Positions 17,755 through 28,610 of a DNA stretch of 64,000 nucleotides are shown here, in pieces. Under the pieces are notes generated by a model. It was not told the DNA's origin and made no database searches. It saw nothing but the letters and a program-made list of their open reading frames with translations. Each line of letters starts with the position of its first letter. The first letter of the stretch is position 1. The position numbers and the translations under genes are program-made. Origin of the DNA: Sulfurovum sp. UBA5198 (lineage in GTDB: Bacteria; Campylobacterota; Campylobacteria; Campylobacterales; Sulfurovaceae); assembly GCA_002412865.1 (NCBI GenBank), contig DHVW01000012.1, forward strand, positions 62,001-126,000, given 5' to 3'.

Positions 17755-18375
17755 ATGCATATTGTACTTAATCAAGAAAATAATATAATAGCAATCGACA
17801 ACGAAACATTACAACTATTTCAAGCTACAAATATAATGGAACTTTACCAAAAACTAGCAAATGGAGTAGTTGAATTTTATATAAAAGACGGTATTCTAGC
17901 TATCATTTCAGGGATATCATCCAAACGATACAAAGTAGACACACGGAAGATATTTGGATCTTTTGAAGGAGATAAACTCATTATAGTAAAAGACGATGTT
18001 ATAGCTAATAGAGAGATAAATCTAAAGGATGTAGTACCTGTTAGATTTGATTTTAGTCTAGAAAAATCAAGTAAAGAACTAGAGCTACCAGAAGAGATAA
18101 TAATGGATTTTATAAAAGATTTCAATGAAAAATGTCGAATCGATACACAAAATATTATAGATGCCTACAAAGCAAAAGATATGAAGAAAATCTATGAAAT
18201 AGCACATGAATTAAGGCTAGTTGCTAGTAATTTATTTATTACTCCACTTGCAGAATCATTATTGAAACTACAGTACAACAAAGAGATATACAAAGTGCCA
18301 TCATTGGTTGAGAAATATTGGACACAATTTATATCATTTGAAAATCGGATTAAAAATATACAAGAGGCTATATAA
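17755..18375 (+). CDS. Protein with C-terminal HPt-like domain
   Basis: 206 residues, cytosolic. The first 90 residues look like a small alpha/beta sensory or regulatory module (LNQENNIIAIDNETLQLFQA, GVVEFYIKDGILAI, KRYKVDTRKIFGSF), which I do not recognise. From about residue 120 the protein is helical and contains IYEIAHELRLVASNLFITPL, which matches the histidine-phosphotransfer signature HxLR/K...A...(L/F): the phospho-accepting candidate is His151. HPt proteins pass phosphate between response regulators in phosphorelays, but no kinase or response regulator is nearby, so partners are unknown. It has its own promoter and ends in an 8-base convergent overlap with lon. Confidence 0.55.
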   Translation: MHIVLNQENNIIAIDNETLQLFQATNIMELYQKLANGVVEFYIKDGILAIISGISSKRYKVDTRKIFGSFEGDKLIIVKDDVIANREINLKDVVPVRFDFSLEKSSKELELPEEIIMDFIKDFNEKCRIDTQNIIDAYKAKDMKKIYEIAHELRLVASNLFITPLAESLLKLQYNKEIYKVPSLVEKYWTQFISFENRIKNIQEAI

Positions 18376-20755
18376 ACGCCTCTTTAAGAACCTCATCAAC
18401 CGTTGCTACAGGTAATATAGTCAAGTGTTCTCTCACCTCAAGTGGTATCTCTTCTAGGTCTCTCTCGAAATTCTTTGTAGGAATTAATGCTTTTTTTACT
18501 CCAGCTTTATAAGCAGCAATTAGTTTTTCTTTAAGCCCACCTATTGGTAACACCTTGCCAGTTAGTGTAACCTCACCCGTCATTGCCACTTTGCTGTCTA
18601 TTTTATTTCCGCTCAAAATAGAAGCGATTACCGTTACCATCGCTATACCAGCACTTGGTCCATCTTTTGGAGTTGCACCTTCAGGTACATGAAGATGCAA
18701 ATCATATCTTTTGTATATTTCAGATGGGGTATCTTTATCGCATTTTTCATCTTCTAGTTCTGGGACGATTAATTTTTTCTCATCAATTAGTATCTTAACC
18801 ACACTATATGCTATGTGAGCTGACTCTTTCATAACATCACCAAGGCTTCCAGTGAGCTGCAAGCTACCCTTACCTTTGATTTTAATAGCCTCAATAGTAA
18901 GGACATCACCACCCACAGATGTCCAAGCAAGTCCATTTACTACGCCAACTTGTGGGGCTTCATTAACAGCGGTTATCTCAAATGCTTTTTTGTCCCCATA
19001 TGTAGCTAGATTCTCAACAGTTATCTCCACAGTTTTTAAAGTTTTATCCTCCAAAAGTTCTCTCACGCCTTTACGCATTATAGTGGCTAATTTTCGTCTT
19101 AGATTTCGCACACCTGCTTCTCTCGTATACTCTTCTATTAGCAAACGCAGGGCATCATCAGAGATATTTACCTCTCCATCTTTGAGTGCGTGTTTATGTA
19201 GCTCTTGAGGAATTAGATATCTTTTTGCTATCTCAAACTTTTCATTTGGTGTATAGCTACTAAGTGCTATAAACTCCATCCTATCACGCAGTGGAGCTGG
19301 TATCTGCCCTACATCATTAGCAGTTGCTATAAATATTGCTTTGCTTAAATCTATTCCAAAATTCAGATAATAATCTCTAAAGTTTTTATTCTGTTCAGGG
19401 TCAAGAATTTCAAGCAGAACTGAGCTAGGGTCGCCCCTGCCACCTCTACCTACTTTATCAATCTCATCAAGAACCACAACAGGGTCCATTTTTTTAGCCT
19501 CGATAAACCCTTGCACAATTCGTCCAGGCATTGCCCCAACATAGGTGCGACGGTGACCACGAAGTTCATTGACATCTTCAAGTCCACCTAGAGCTATACG
19601 AACAAGTGGTCGTCCCAAAGCTGTTGCTATTGAGTTGGCAAGTGAAGTTTTACCCACACCTGGAGGTCCATAAAAGCACAAAATAGCACCATTAATATCT
19701 TTATTTTTGACTTTTCTCAAAATCGCCATTTCACGCACCGAGAAAAACTCCACTATTCTCTCTTTTGGCTTTTCTAATGAGTAGTGATCGTTATCAAGCT
19801 CTTTTTGGACATCACTTACCTTGATTCGCTTTTTACCAAATTTACCAAAAGGCATCTCAAGCGTCCATTCAAGATAACTCTGTAAAGTATTAGCATCTCC
19901 ACTATCAGGGTGCATTCTTGATAATCTCTCAAGCTGTTTATTAACCTCTTTATAGGCATCTTCGCTAATATGAGGTTTTATTGCCTCTATTTTAACCCTA
20001 AATGCAGCAATTTCTTCATCACGATTGTTATCACTTCCTAATTCATGCTGTATTTGTTTTAGTTGCTCTTTTAGAAAGTACTCTTTGTTATTTTGTTCTA
20101 TCTTTGTATGAACTTTACTTCGTATCTCTTTTTGGAGCCTTGTAGATTCTATTTGTGAACTGATTATATCTATGATTGACATAAGTCTTTTTTCTATATC
20201 ATTTTCTTTGAATAGTTCATATGCAACTACTCTATCAAGCTTTAGCATTGAAGCTATCAAGTCACTTATGCGATATGGTTCGTCATTTTCTTCTATTGCT
20301 TTTAATAAATCAGGAGAAAAAGTACTATTTACAGAAGATAGTGTTTTGATTTTATCTCTCATTATTTCCATAATAGCGTTTATGCTTGTGGCATTGTACA
20401 CTTCGTGTTCTACTATGGATATGATTGCTTTTATGATTGTATCATTCTCTTCAATGGAATCTATTTTACCTTTTGATAACCCTTGAAACAGTAGCTTAAC
20501 TCTGCCATCAGGCAAATGAACTTTTCTCATTATAGAGCCTATGACACCTATTTCATGGAGAGCATTCTTTGAGCTGTCGTCATTTGTGGATGTCACAAAT
20601 AAAAGCGAATCATTCTCCATAGCAAACTTTGCAGCATCAATATCTTTTTGATTTGTTAGAAATATAGGGCTTATCATAAATGGGTATAAAAAAAGTTCAT
20701 CTTCGACCACGACTGGCAAAGATGTAGGGAAATTATCGTAATTACTAAGTTGCAT
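18368..20755 (-). CDS. lon: Lon, ATP-dependent protease
   Basis: Cytosolic AAA+ serine protease that removes damaged and regulatory proteins. 795 residues, normal for LonA. N-terminal substrate domain, coiled coil, then the ATPase with Walker A CFYGPPGVGKTSLANSIA and Walker B DPVVVLDEIDKVGRG, the sensor region, and the protease domain with the catalytic Ser in ATPKDGPSAGIAM and the catalytic Lys in GGLKEKLIAAYKAG. The start at 20755 follows AGGAGTACTATTT. It is transcribed behind bamD with a 71-base gap, the order found in Campylobacter. Confidence 0.97.
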   Translation of the reverse strand: MQLSNYDNFPTSLPVVVEDELFLYPFMISPIFLTNQKDIDAAKFAMENDSLLFVTSTNDDSSKNALHEIGVIGSIMRKVHLPDGRVKLLFQGLSKGKIDSIEENDTIIKAIISIVEHEVYNATSINAIMEIMRDKIKTLSSVNSTFSPDLLKAIEENDEPYRISDLIASMLKLDRVVAYELFKENDIEKRLMSIIDIISSQIESTRLQKEIRSKVHTKIEQNNKEYFLKEQLKQIQHELGSDNNRDEEIAAFRVKIEAIKPHISEDAYKEVNKQLERLSRMHPDSGDANTLQSYLEWTLEMPFGKFGKKRIKVSDVQKELDNDHYSLEKPKERIVEFFSVREMAILRKVKNKDINGAILCFYGPPGVGKTSLANSIATALGRPLVRIALGGLEDVNELRGHRRTYVGAMPGRIVQGFIEAKKMDPVVVLDEIDKVGRGGRGDPSSVLLEILDPEQNKNFRDYYLNFGIDLSKAIFIATANDVGQIPAPLRDRMEFIALSSYTPNEKFEIAKRYLIPQELHKHALKDGEVNISDDALRLLIEEYTREAGVRNLRRKLATIMRKGVRELLEDKTLKTVEITVENLATYGDKKAFEITAVNEAPQVGVVNGLAWTSVGGDVLTIEAIKIKGKGSLQLTGSLGDVMKESAHIAYSVVKILIDEKKLIVPELEDEKCDKDTPSEIYKRYDLHLHVPEGATPKDGPSAGIAMVTVIASILSGNKIDSKVAMTGEVTLTGKVLPIGGLKEKLIAAYKAGVKKALIPTKNFERDLEEIPLEVREHLTILPVATVDEVLKEAFI

Positions 20756-20826
20756 AAATAGTACTCCTAAATATAAAGTATTGTTACTTTATCCAAAAAG
20801 TGTAAAAACAAGTTTAAGCCATATTA

Positions 20827-21486
20827 CTACCAATCAAAAAAAGAATCAATAATCCCAGCTTCAGGCATAGCGATATCATCAAGCTTTATCGCTGATGAAC
20901 TATTTTTGGCTCTATATATCTTTGCAGCTTCAGGTTTACCAGTGCGGTCATACAGTGATGCTATATTTTCATTTAGCATATATTGACCCATTTGCAGTCT
21001 TATAAGCATTGAATTTACCAGTGGATTATATTCAGAATTAGGATATTTGACCCCAAAGCCTGATGCGTTTTCTATCGTGTCAATAATTAATTTTTGGTCA
21101 CGATTTAGTTTTTTAATACCTAAAAATGCTGCTTTTATTTTCATGAAATCTACATATTGCATAGTTACAGGCGATGAATTATTGCCAAATCTTTTGATAT
21201 ACTCATCATAATAAAACGAAGCCAACAGATACTCATCGCTATCCATGTGAGCATTTGCAAGTAACATTATAGATTCTTTAATATATTCAGAATTTGCATG
21301 CTCACTTTTTAGTGACACAAAATATTGATCAGCCTTATCTAGGTTCTTTGAGGCCACACTATTGCCAATCTTTTGATACCAAGCCTCTGCTGAATTGTTG
21401 TACTCTTCAGTTTTGACTTTCGTAGAACACCCTTGAAATATGGCAGCTGCCACGACCAAGCTTGATATAAATTTAATCTTTTGCAT
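20827..21486 (-). CDS. bamD: BamD, outer-membrane assembly lipoprotein
   Basis: Essential lipoprotein of the BAM complex that folds beta-barrel proteins into the outer membrane. I start at the ATG at 21486 (MQKIKFISSLVVAAAIFQGC), which gives a proper lipobox FQGC with Cys20; the longer in-frame start at 21516 would put extra polar residues before the signal. The mature part of about 200 residues is helical with TPR-like repeats (AEAWYQKIGN, LDKADQYFVSL, LASFYYDEYIKRF, NPLVNSMLIRLQ), as in BamD/ComL. The gene precedes lon and is divergent from proC. Confidence 0.85.
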   Translation of the reverse strand: MQKIKFISSLVVAAAIFQGCSTKVKTEEYNNSAEAWYQKIGNSVASKNLDKADQYFVSLKSEHANSEYIKESIMLLANAHMDSDEYLLASFYYDEYIKRFGNNSSPVTMQYVDFMKIKAAFLGIKKLNRDQKLIIDTIENASGFGVKYPNSEYNPLVNSMLIRLQMGQYMLNENIASLYDRTGKPEAAKIYRAKNSSSAIKLDDIAMPEAGIIDSFFDW

Positions 21487-21550
21487 ATAAACTCCATGAT
21501 TTATTTTCAATATCATACCTCAAAATAGGTAAAAACATTATGATATTTGA

Positions 21551-21556
21551 TACAAT
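21551..21556 (+). promoter_or_regulatory. Extended -10 promoter of proC
   Basis: TTGATACAAT (TGn-TACAAT) lies 30 bases before the proC ATG, with AAAGGGG as ribosome site between. No -35 is evident. Confidence 0.5.
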
Positions 21557-21585
21557 GTTACTAAAGATGCAAAGGGGTATGTAAA

Positions 21586-22335
21586 ATGAAACTCACAATA
21601 ATAGGAAATGGTGCGATGGCAAAAGCACTAGTAGTTGGATTAAAAGATAAATTTGAACTAGAGATAGTGGCCAAAGATACTATCAAAGCTATGAATATGA
21701 CAAATAAAATTTGTAACGATATAAAGGTTCATAATCTTGATAGTTTTAATATTGATGATAAAATAGTAATATTATGCGTAAAACCTAATGCACTAGCTGA
21801 TGTAGCAAGTAAACTCACAGGCAAAGCAAGAGCAGTTATATCTATACTGGCAGGTACAAAAATAGAGGATTTGAAAAATGCTATCATGTCCGAATATACA
21901 GTACGAGCTATGCCAAATATCGCGGCACAGTTCGCTCTTTCTACTACCACGCTGGTTGGTGATGATGGATTTAAAGATGAAGCGATAGAAATCATGTCTG
22001 CCATAGGAGATACCATGTGGCTAAGTAGCGAAAAAGAGCTAGACATCGCCACAGCAGTGGCTGGAAGTGGTCCTGCATATCTCGCACTCGTAGCTGAGGC
22101 GATGATGGACGGTGGCGTAGCACAAGGACTTAAACGAAGTGACAGCATTGCTATTGTGAATTCTCTATTTCGTGGGTTCGCTCCACTCATATCAGCCACT
22201 CACCCTGCTCTCATAAAAGATAGTGTGATGAGTCCTGCTGGTACTACTGCTGCTGGATATTCCGCACTTGAGGATGGTGGAGTTAGAAGTGCATTTATAA
22301 AATCAATAAAACAAGCGTTTAAGGTAACACAATGA
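21586..22335 (+). CDS. proC: Pyrroline-5-carboxylate reductase
   Basis: Reduces pyrroline-5-carboxylate to proline with NAD(P)H. 249 residues, a little shorter than the E. coli enzyme. The N-terminal Rossmann fold begins LTIIGNGAMAKALVVGL, followed by ILCVKPNALADV, ISILAG and RAMPNIAAQF; the C-terminal dimerisation/active-site part contains the signature SGPAYLALVAEAMMDGGVAQGL and SPAGTTAAGYSALEDGGVR. The next gene, a lipoprotein, overlaps its stop by four bases (ATGA). In Campylobacter fliW lies between bamD and proC; it is missing here. Confidence 0.95.
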   Translation: MKLTIIGNGAMAKALVVGLKDKFELEIVAKDTIKAMNMTNKICNDIKVHNLDSFNIDDKIVILCVKPNALADVASKLTGKARAVISILAGTKIEDLKNAIMSEYTVRAMPNIAAQFALSTTTLVGDDGFKDEAIEIMSAIGDTMWLSSEKELDIATAVAGSGPAYLALVAEAMMDGGVAQGLKRSDSIAIVNSLFRGFAPLISATHPALIKDSVMSPAGTTAAGYSALEDGGVRSAFIKSIKQAFKVTQ

Positions 22336-22901
22336 AGAGTATTTTATTAATATTCATATTCTTTGCTGTAATTGGCTGCAAGGATAAAATCTCAAATGAA
22401 ACAAATAGAAGCAATATAGGACAACAATATACCGTACAAAAATTACCAAGTACCAAACCAATCATCATAAACAATATAAAAGATATTTTGGGTGAAAATA
22501 TAGGAGATTTTAGAAGAGTTAGCTCATCTATTGGCTACTCTAATCTCAATTTGGCAGAACTTGTTTATACTAATGAAGAGCAAAGATTAACTGTGTCTAT
22601 CACTGATGGTGCAGGAGCAGAGGGGGCAAAGCTTGTTGCACTCATCAAGCCAACTATGGATGCCAAACTAAATATAAAAACAAAAGATGGATATTTAAAA
22701 TCCACAACTATACAAGGTGTAAAAGCAGTGGAAGAGAAAATCCAAAAAGGAGAAATGGAGCAATCCAAGCTTACTTTTCTAGTCAATCGACGCTTTTTGG
22801 TTTCATTAGTAGGTAATAGTATTTCCAATGAACAGCTTAGAAAGATTGCTAATGATACAATGATTATAGAAAAATTGCAAAATTTTGTTCCCAGCAAATA
22901 A
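22332..22901 (+). CDS. Lipoprotein of unknown function
   Basis: 189 residues. The lipoprotein signal is short and clear (MKSILLIFIFFAVIGC, lipobox VIGC, Cys16), followed by Lys-Asp. The mature part is soluble, mixed alpha/beta, with SVGYSN-like and VYTNEEQRLTVSITDG stretches, and ends NFVPSK. It contains no other cysteine. I do not recognise a domain. Translation is coupled to proC by a 4-base overlap, yet a role in proline synthesis seems unlikely; periplasm-facing membrane attachment is the only safe statement. Confidence 0.7.
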   Translation: MKSILLIFIFFAVIGCKDKISNETNRSNIGQQYTVQKLPSTKPIIINNIKDILGENIGDFRRVSSSIGYSNLNLAELVYTNEEQRLTVSITDGAGAEGAKLVALIKPTMDAKLNIKTKDGYLKSTTIQGVKAVEEKIQKGEMEQSKLTFLVNRRFLVSLVGNSISNEQLRKIANDTMIIEKLQNFVPSK

Positions 22902-23007
22902 TATTAAAATATATTTTTCTTAATATTAGTTTAAAGCAAATAATACTATTATTATATAAGAGTGGTGCGATAGTTGAATTTGATACATGCACCAAAAGGA
23001 TAAAAAG

Positions 23008-26000
23008 ATGAAAACTGTTAAATCTTCGAAAAAATTGTTTCTCGTAATCATATCATTACTTTTACTAACTATTGGTGTATGGGCTGTAGTACTTGATACT
23101 GATGCTTTTACTACTGACGAAGACGGTTGGAGTGGAACAAATGTCATATGGAATTCTGGAAATGGTGGACAGCTATTTATGGATAGAGATGATGCGGCGA
23201 CTAAAACCTTTAGTTTGGGTGCGGCATACGCCAATGCCACTGTCAATATAACTGTGACTACTACCGAGATTGGTGTATGGGAAAATGATGATGTGACCCA
23301 AATCACAGCAAACGGAATTAGTGTGTACAACTCAAATGTTGCCGGTAATCTCTCTTTTTCTGCCACATTAAACGCAAGCGGACAGCTTGTCGTGAATGTT
23401 ATGCCAAATACCAATAATAATGCGGAAGATTTGTATATGGATAATTTTGTTATCAACTATACTCCTGCTCCTGAAATCAATGTGGCAGGTATTGCAGATG
23501 GCGGTGTGGATGCGAGTTTTGGTAGCACTGGGGTTACAGGTGGCACGATTGACAAAACTTATACTATCCAAAACACAGGTGCTGCAACACTTACTATCAC
23601 GGGTGTGGCATTTTCAGGAGGCAATAGCGGCGATTTCTTGGTAGTTACCGCTCCCGCTGGATCTGTAGCGGTAGGCGGGTCGACCACATTTACTGTTAGG
23701 TTCAATCCTAGTGCTATAGGTACTAGATCTACGACGCTAAATATCGCCAATAACGATTCCAATGAAAACCCATATAATTTCACTATCAGTGGTGTCGGTA
23801 TTGCTTCAGCAGATGCAATAGATGATGATTTTGCCATGAAACCTAATGGAACATTGACAGGAAATGTTATAACAAACGATGTGGGTTTAGGGATAACGGT
23901 TACCTCAAGCACCAATCCTTCGCACGGAACACTTTCTATAGCATCAAATGGACAGTTCACTTATGTTCCGACCGCAGGATATGTAGGGTCGGATTCATTT
24001 ACATATACTATTCAAGATACGTATGGAGCAACAAATACAGCAACTGCAACAATTACGATCTCTCTCTCTACTGCTTATCAGTCTGGCTATGTGGATTTTA
24101 CTATTATCAATCCAATAGACACTAGAAACATGATAGGCAATTATGCAATTGCAGGAAATACAGTAGAGTGTATCACAACCTCAGAAAGTGCGTACGGAGG
24201 CACATGTAGTGATAGTCATGACTATAATGACAATAACTATATGAGCAAATATATAGATATAGATACACATACTGGCACATGGAACTCTACAAGCTCATCT
24301 ATTGAAATCCCAGAAACATATGAGAATAATGCTTCAGTTGGATCTAAAAGTATAGTATGGGCAGGACTGTTTTGGCAAGGAAATGCCAATAATGAAGATG
24401 GATCCTATCCGCAAAGAAGAGCTTACGCTACAAGTGCTACTGCCTTTAGTAACTTTGATATTACTACTGATAGTTCTCTTGATATTAAAACAACAAATGC
24501 AAACAAGATACTCCTTAAAATAGATAGTGAAAGCTCATATCATGAAATAAGTGCCGATAAACTGCATTATGACAACCGGTATGGAGCAAATGGTACAACT
24601 TATGCTGCATTTACTGATGTAACTGCTCATCTACAAAGCTATGGACTTGCTAATGGGGTACATACTTTTACTGTGGCAAATATCACGGCTAATGAAGGCA
24701 GAGAATCTCAGCTAGGAAACTATGCTGGTTGGTCACTTGTAGTTATCTACAAAGAAAATGCATTAGGAAAAGCTAGAAATATCTCTATTTATGATGGGTT
24801 TGCAACAGTGTCTAGTTCTATTGCTAGATCTATTACTATATCTGGGTTTAAACTACCAAAAAGTGGTGAGGTATCTTCTCAGTTTACCTCTTTTGCGGGG
24901 GAAGGTGAGGAGGAGTACAAAACAGATCATATGACGCTAAATGGTCAGAATATGCCTGGTGCAATAGATGTAAATAATATCTTCGATGCTAGAGTTGCGG
25001 GAATCACAAGATCTAGTACAAATACACTCAATGATATGGACAACACAAATGGTATAGATATAGATAGATATGATACTAGTACCATTATGACGGCTCTTAG
25101 AGATAGTAATGCCAATGCAAGCTCAGTTTCACTCAAATTGGATTCCAGTCTAGATTATTATACGCCTAGCATGATAGCTTTCTCGGCTGAACTTTATCGC
25201 CCAAACTTATGTTATGATTTTGATGCTACTATGGGAGATTATGTATCAGTGCCAATAGCAGAGGATAGGTCCATGACACTTCCATCTGCGACTGGAGACC
25301 CACTCTATATCAAACTGTTTGTTAGATCAGAAGAGAGTGACTTTCCTATACAAAATGCGAGCTTGAGTGTGGACATAAACCGTACTGGTATTTTGGATTT
25401 TGATTTGGCTCACAGTAGTGTACAACCACCTGATATAAATTGGTATGAACCAGCTATATTGATTAGTAGCTTATTTAAAGATATCTCCATCGGTGCAAAC
25501 AATTCTACTACTGGTGGTATTATAGATGCCTTTAAAAGCATCTACGCTAGAGTAGCACATACTATCCTTCAAGCAGACGGTAAGCCTTTTCGTTTTGATG
25601 CAAATGTTAAGGGTGCATTGGATTTGGACAATGACGCCTCGACAGCAGCATCTCCTTTTGCACTCTCTACAGCAAACGGCTCTCTTCCTAGATGCGAGGG
25701 GAGCTTAGCCTATGCTCCGCAGTGGTTGCAGTTTAATGTGGAGAGAAAGGACGCTAGTGATTATCGGCTCTACACTCAAGTAGTAGGTAGGGCTTTCGAT
25801 ATGCAAGTAGTAAGCTATAGTGCGGCTAGCAATTATACGGCTTTAGCACCGATTGATGGAATTGTTACTGAACTAGAACTAATTAATGTAGGTAGATTTG
25901 AGAGTAATGCTACATCATCTTATGACAGAGTATGTGAGGATAGTAGCAATGCTATACCGTGGAGGGATAACGCTAAAATCTTTTTTCCTTTTAACAATAC

Positions 26001-27942
26001 AGCAAAAGTCGATATAAATATACCAAACGAACTAAATAAAGTAGCACTTCGTAATGCTGCGATGAGAGTCTGGACACTAACTGATGGAAATCAAACATTA
26101 GTAAAACACAGTTGTACAAACTTCACAAGTGACTGTTTCAAGGATCTTTATACAACAGATTATTCTACTTTAACTCCAAATATGTGTAGTGCGGATTGTG
26201 AAAGTGGTGATAGTGATGAGACATGTTACAGTTGTCTTAAAAAATACTATGGGAAACCATACTGCTCAAGGGATAATTTTTCGGTTAGACCAGATGGATT
26301 TAGACTCAGAGTTGGTGATAATAATCAAACGACAAATACTGTATCAAAATGGATAACACAAAATATTGACAATCAGCCAATTAAAAATCTAGTCAGTGGA
26401 TATAAATATGCCGTAGAAATAAATGCTACGCAATATCAGAAAAATGATATCTCAGAAGGATATTATAATCTCAACAATAGCGAAACAACTATTGCAAACG
26501 ACCTTTTATCTTCATTGGATAAAACGGTAGATCTTTTTGTAATGATATTTAGTGACGACACAACAAAGTGTAATGCCACTACTCATCTTAAATTGCCAGT
26601 AGAGATATTAAATGGGCGAAACAACCCTATAAAGAGTGATATGTCATACAGGACTCACGAGCCAGAAGTAGGCAAATATAAACTTGCTATGATAGATAAC
26701 ACATGGACACAGGTTGACCAAGAAGGATATATTTATAAACCATTTGTAGGAGCTGATTGCAAATCTGCAAGTGGTGACTCAAATGCCTTGGGCAATGAGG
26801 TAGGATGCCAAACTCTCTCTGACAAAGGAGATGATTATTTTAGCCCTATAAACCTGAATTTTTTGCCAGCTAAAATAGCTATTGGCTCTATGGTCATGAG
26901 TAACCCAACTAGCAAAAAATGGCTATATATGGGACCGCTAGATAAAAATATGTCCATAAAAGTAGAAGGTGCTTTAAATGCACAAAATTATGAAGGAATA
27001 GCTACAAAAAACTTTGTAAATGAATGTGCTGCTAGTGATGTTAATATTTCAATGGATTTCAATAGTTCAATGTCAACTATGACTGCAAAAAACTTGAGTG
27101 ATAACAGTGAAATAATAGTCAATTTAAAATACAGCCGATCAAACAATGAAGAAAATGCAACTATTGGCAATGCTTTACCGAATCAGTTTATAACTATACC
27201 TAAAGATAAATTTCAAAAAGAGAATAACGGTACAAGTTCAATGACAATGTTATATAATATAGAAAAAATATTTGATAAGGTACTAAATCCTGTCGTCATA
27301 GCTTTTAAAAAACTAAAATCTATACTTTTAGATGATAGTGAACTCAGAATTAGTGCATCCGCAGAAATGAAAAGTGATTATAGTGCGGCTGATGAGATAG
27401 CGTATAATAAAAACTATACATTTATATACGCAAGAGTACGTGGTGCTATCATGGAGATAACAAAGGGTATTACAGCAGCTAATACTCTTGGCTCATTATC
27501 TGTGCTAGGCTATTGCGTAGATGATGTGGATACTAAGTGCGATGATTATAGCAAAGCACCACATCTTGCATTTGAGCCTACACCAACAATAGCCTCTTGG
27601 TTTAGGATGATAAGTCATGAGAATGATGGGCACATCAACTCTATCACAATGGATAACGGACTTGCAACAATAGATGGGGTAAATCCTGTAGGCGCTAAAC
27701 AATTTACAGCAGGAAGTACTGCTGAGATGACATTCGCATTTCCTATAGCTAACAGAGATCAATTAGTGCAATATACTGTGACTCCAAGTCCTTGGCTTTT
27801 ATATTCGGCGACGGATGCTGATGGTATACCAAGATTTAATCTAGAGTGGATAAGTCCAAGAATGATATGGACAGGTAAAGGTGAAACTGGTAATGTTGTC
27901 AATATGAACGCAAATCCTGATTCCAAAAGATTATCATGGTAA
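23008..27942 (+). CDS. Giant secreted mosaic protein, MshQ/DUF6701-like, heading a pseudopilin operon
   Basis: 1644 residues from the ATG at 23008, chosen for its AAAGGAT site and Sec signal ([19 protein letters not shown]). Domains, read by eye: a jelly-roll-like segment (about 30-150); a choice-of-anchor-D, ASH/HYDIN-like domain (155-264; [19 protein letters not shown] and [20 protein letters not shown]); an Ig-like Big_9-type repeat (268-354; [20 protein letters not shown]); a DUF3344-like part (about 445-650; [31 protein letters not shown]); and a long C-terminal half with a Cys cluster (about 1062-1092) running into [20 protein letters not shown], which matches the DUF6701 signature of MshQ. 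There is no C-terminal membrane anchor. Three pilin-like genes follow without gaps, so a pilus-linked or tip adhesin is the likely role. Confidence 0.7.
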   Translation: MKTVKSSKKLFLVIISLLLLTIGVWAVVLDTDAFTTDEDGWSGTNVIWNSGNGGQLFMDRDDAATKTFSLGAAYANATVNITVTTTEIGVWENDDVTQITANGISVYNSNVAGNLSFSATLNASGQLVVNVMPNTNNNAEDLYMDNFVINYTPAPEINVAGIADGGVDASFGSTGVTGGTIDKTYTIQNTGAATLTITGVAFSGGNSGDFLVVTAPAGSVAVGGSTTFTVRFNPSAIGTRSTTLNIANNDSNENPYNFTISGVGIASADAIDDDFAMKPNGTLTGNVITNDVGLGITVTSSTNPSHGTLSIASNGQFTYVPTAGYVGSDSFTYTIQDTYGATNTATATITISLSTAYQSGYVDFTIINPIDTRNMIGNYAIAGNTVECITTSESAYGGTCSDSHDYNDNNYMSKYIDIDTHTGTWNSTSSSIEIPETYENNASVGSKSIVWAGLFWQGNANNEDGSYPQRRAYATSATAFSNFDITTDSSLDIKTTNANKILLKIDSESSYHEISADKLHYDNRYGANGTTYAAFTDVTAHLQSYGLANGVHTFTVANITANEGRESQLGNYAGWSLVVIYKENALGKARNISIYDGFATVSSSIARSITISGFKLPKSGEVSSQFTSFAGEGEEEYKTDHMTLNGQNMPGAIDVNNIFDARVAGITRSSTNTLNDMDNTNGIDIDRYDTSTIMTALRDSNANASSVSLKLDSSLDYYTPSMIAFSAELYRPNLCYDFDATMGDYVSVPIAEDRSMTLPSATGDPLYIKLFVRSEESDFPIQNASLSVDINRTGILDFDLAHSSVQPPDINWYEPAILISSLFKDISIGANNSTTGGIIDAFKSIYARVAHTILQADGKPFRFDANVKGALDLDNDASTAASPFALSTANGSLPRCEGSLAYAPQWLQFNVERKDASDYRLYTQVVGRAFDMQVVSYSAASNYTALAPIDGIVTELELINVGRFESNATSSYDRVCEDSSNAIPWRDNAKIFFPFNNTAKVDINIPNELNKVALRNAAMRVWTLTDGNQTLVKHSCTNFTSDCFKDLYTTDYSTLTPNMCSADCESGDSDETCYSCLKKYYGKPYCSRDNFSVRPDGFRLRVGDNNQTTNTVSKWITQNIDNQPIKNLVSGYKYAVEINATQYQKNDISEGYYNLNNSETTIANDLLSSLDKTVDLFVMIFSDDTTKCNATTHLKLPVEILNGRNNPIKSDMSYRTHEPEVGKYKLAMIDNTWTQVDQEGYIYKPFVGADCKSASGDSNALGNEVGCQTLSDKGDDYFSPINLNFLPAKIAIGSMVMSNPTSKKWLYMGPLDKNMSIKVEGALNAQNYEGIATKNFVNECAASDVNISMDFNSSMSTMTAKNLSDNSEIIVNLKYSRSNNEENATIGNALPNQFITIPKDKFQKENNGTSSMTMLYNIEKIFDKVLNPVVIAFKKLKSILLDDSELRISASAEMKSDYSAADEIAYNKNYTFIYARVRGAIMEITKGITAANTLGSLSVLGYCVDDVDTKCDDYSKAPHLAFEPTPTIASWFRMISHENDGHINSITMDNGLATIDGVNPVGAKQFTAGSTAEMTFAFPIANRDQLVQYTVTPSPWLLYSATDADGIPRFNLEWISPRMIWTGKGETGNVVNMNANPDSKRLSW

Positions 27943-27947
27943 TAACT

Positions 27948-28610
27948 ATGACACACAAAAGAAAAGCTGTTGCTATGATAGAACTGATATTTGCCATAGT
28001 AGTCATGGGCTTTGCTATGCTAGCTATCCCAAATATCACAGCCCAAGCTGCAAAGAGTGGAGAGAGTGCCATAAACCAAGAATCAGTAGCGGCAGCTGCC
28101 GCTCAAATGCAAAATATCTTATCTCTTTATTGGGATGAAGAAGACGCATCTATTGATGGCTCTCCGATATTATCTACTGATACAGAAGTAGCCAGTGTAG
28201 CAAATAGACCTGGAGCTGTTGGTAGACCAATAGCAGATATTCATGGGGTGATTCGTATAGCAACGAGCACTGATGAGGGTTCCAATGATATGGATGACTT
28301 TGATGGAACAGCAACAACAATTTCTTTATTCAATTACGAAGAGCAAAGCAGTAGCAAAGGAGATATAATCGATAAAGATATGATTTTGACATCTACAGTT
28401 AATTATTCTACTGATCCGGTTTTGGCAAATGACTATACATTTAATCCAGTTGCAGTTAGTGCAGGTACTACCAATATCAAAAGAGTAACCGTAACATTAA
28501 CATCTACAAATACAGACTCTGAAATGATGATAAATAAAAATATAGTTCTTCATGGATTTAGCTGTAATATTGGGGCACCAACACTAAATGAGGTGCAACC
28601 AGTATTATGA
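27948..28610 (+). CDS. Type IV pilin-like protein (pseudopilin 1)
   Basis: About 220 residues with a type III (prepilin) signal: a short basic leader MTHKRKA, a cut predicted before VAMIELIFAIVVMGFAMLAI, and Glu at position +5. The residue before the cut is Ala rather than Gly. A globular domain follows, Thr/Ser rich, ending GFSCNIGAPTLNEVQPVL. Translation may start at 27948 or at 27936, which overlaps the stop of the giant protein; the shorter leader looks more normal. By order and size it could correspond to an MshO/MshD-type minor pilin, but no specific match is claimed. Confidence 0.7.
   Translation: MTHKRKAVAMIELIFAIVVMGFAMLAIPNITAQAAKSGESAINQESVAAAAAQMQNILSLYWDEEDASIDGSPILSTDTEVASVANRPGAVGRPIADIHGVIRIATSTDEGSNDMDDFDGTATTISLFNYEEQSSSKGDIIDKDMILTSTVNYSTDPVLANDYTFNPVAVSAGTTNIKRVTVTLTSTNTDSEMMINKNIVLHGFSCNIGAPTLNEVQPVL

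Noticed and set aside
23396..23644. Short frame inside the giant protein gene
   Set aside because: It is out of frame with clear domain-bearing sequence and has no start signal.
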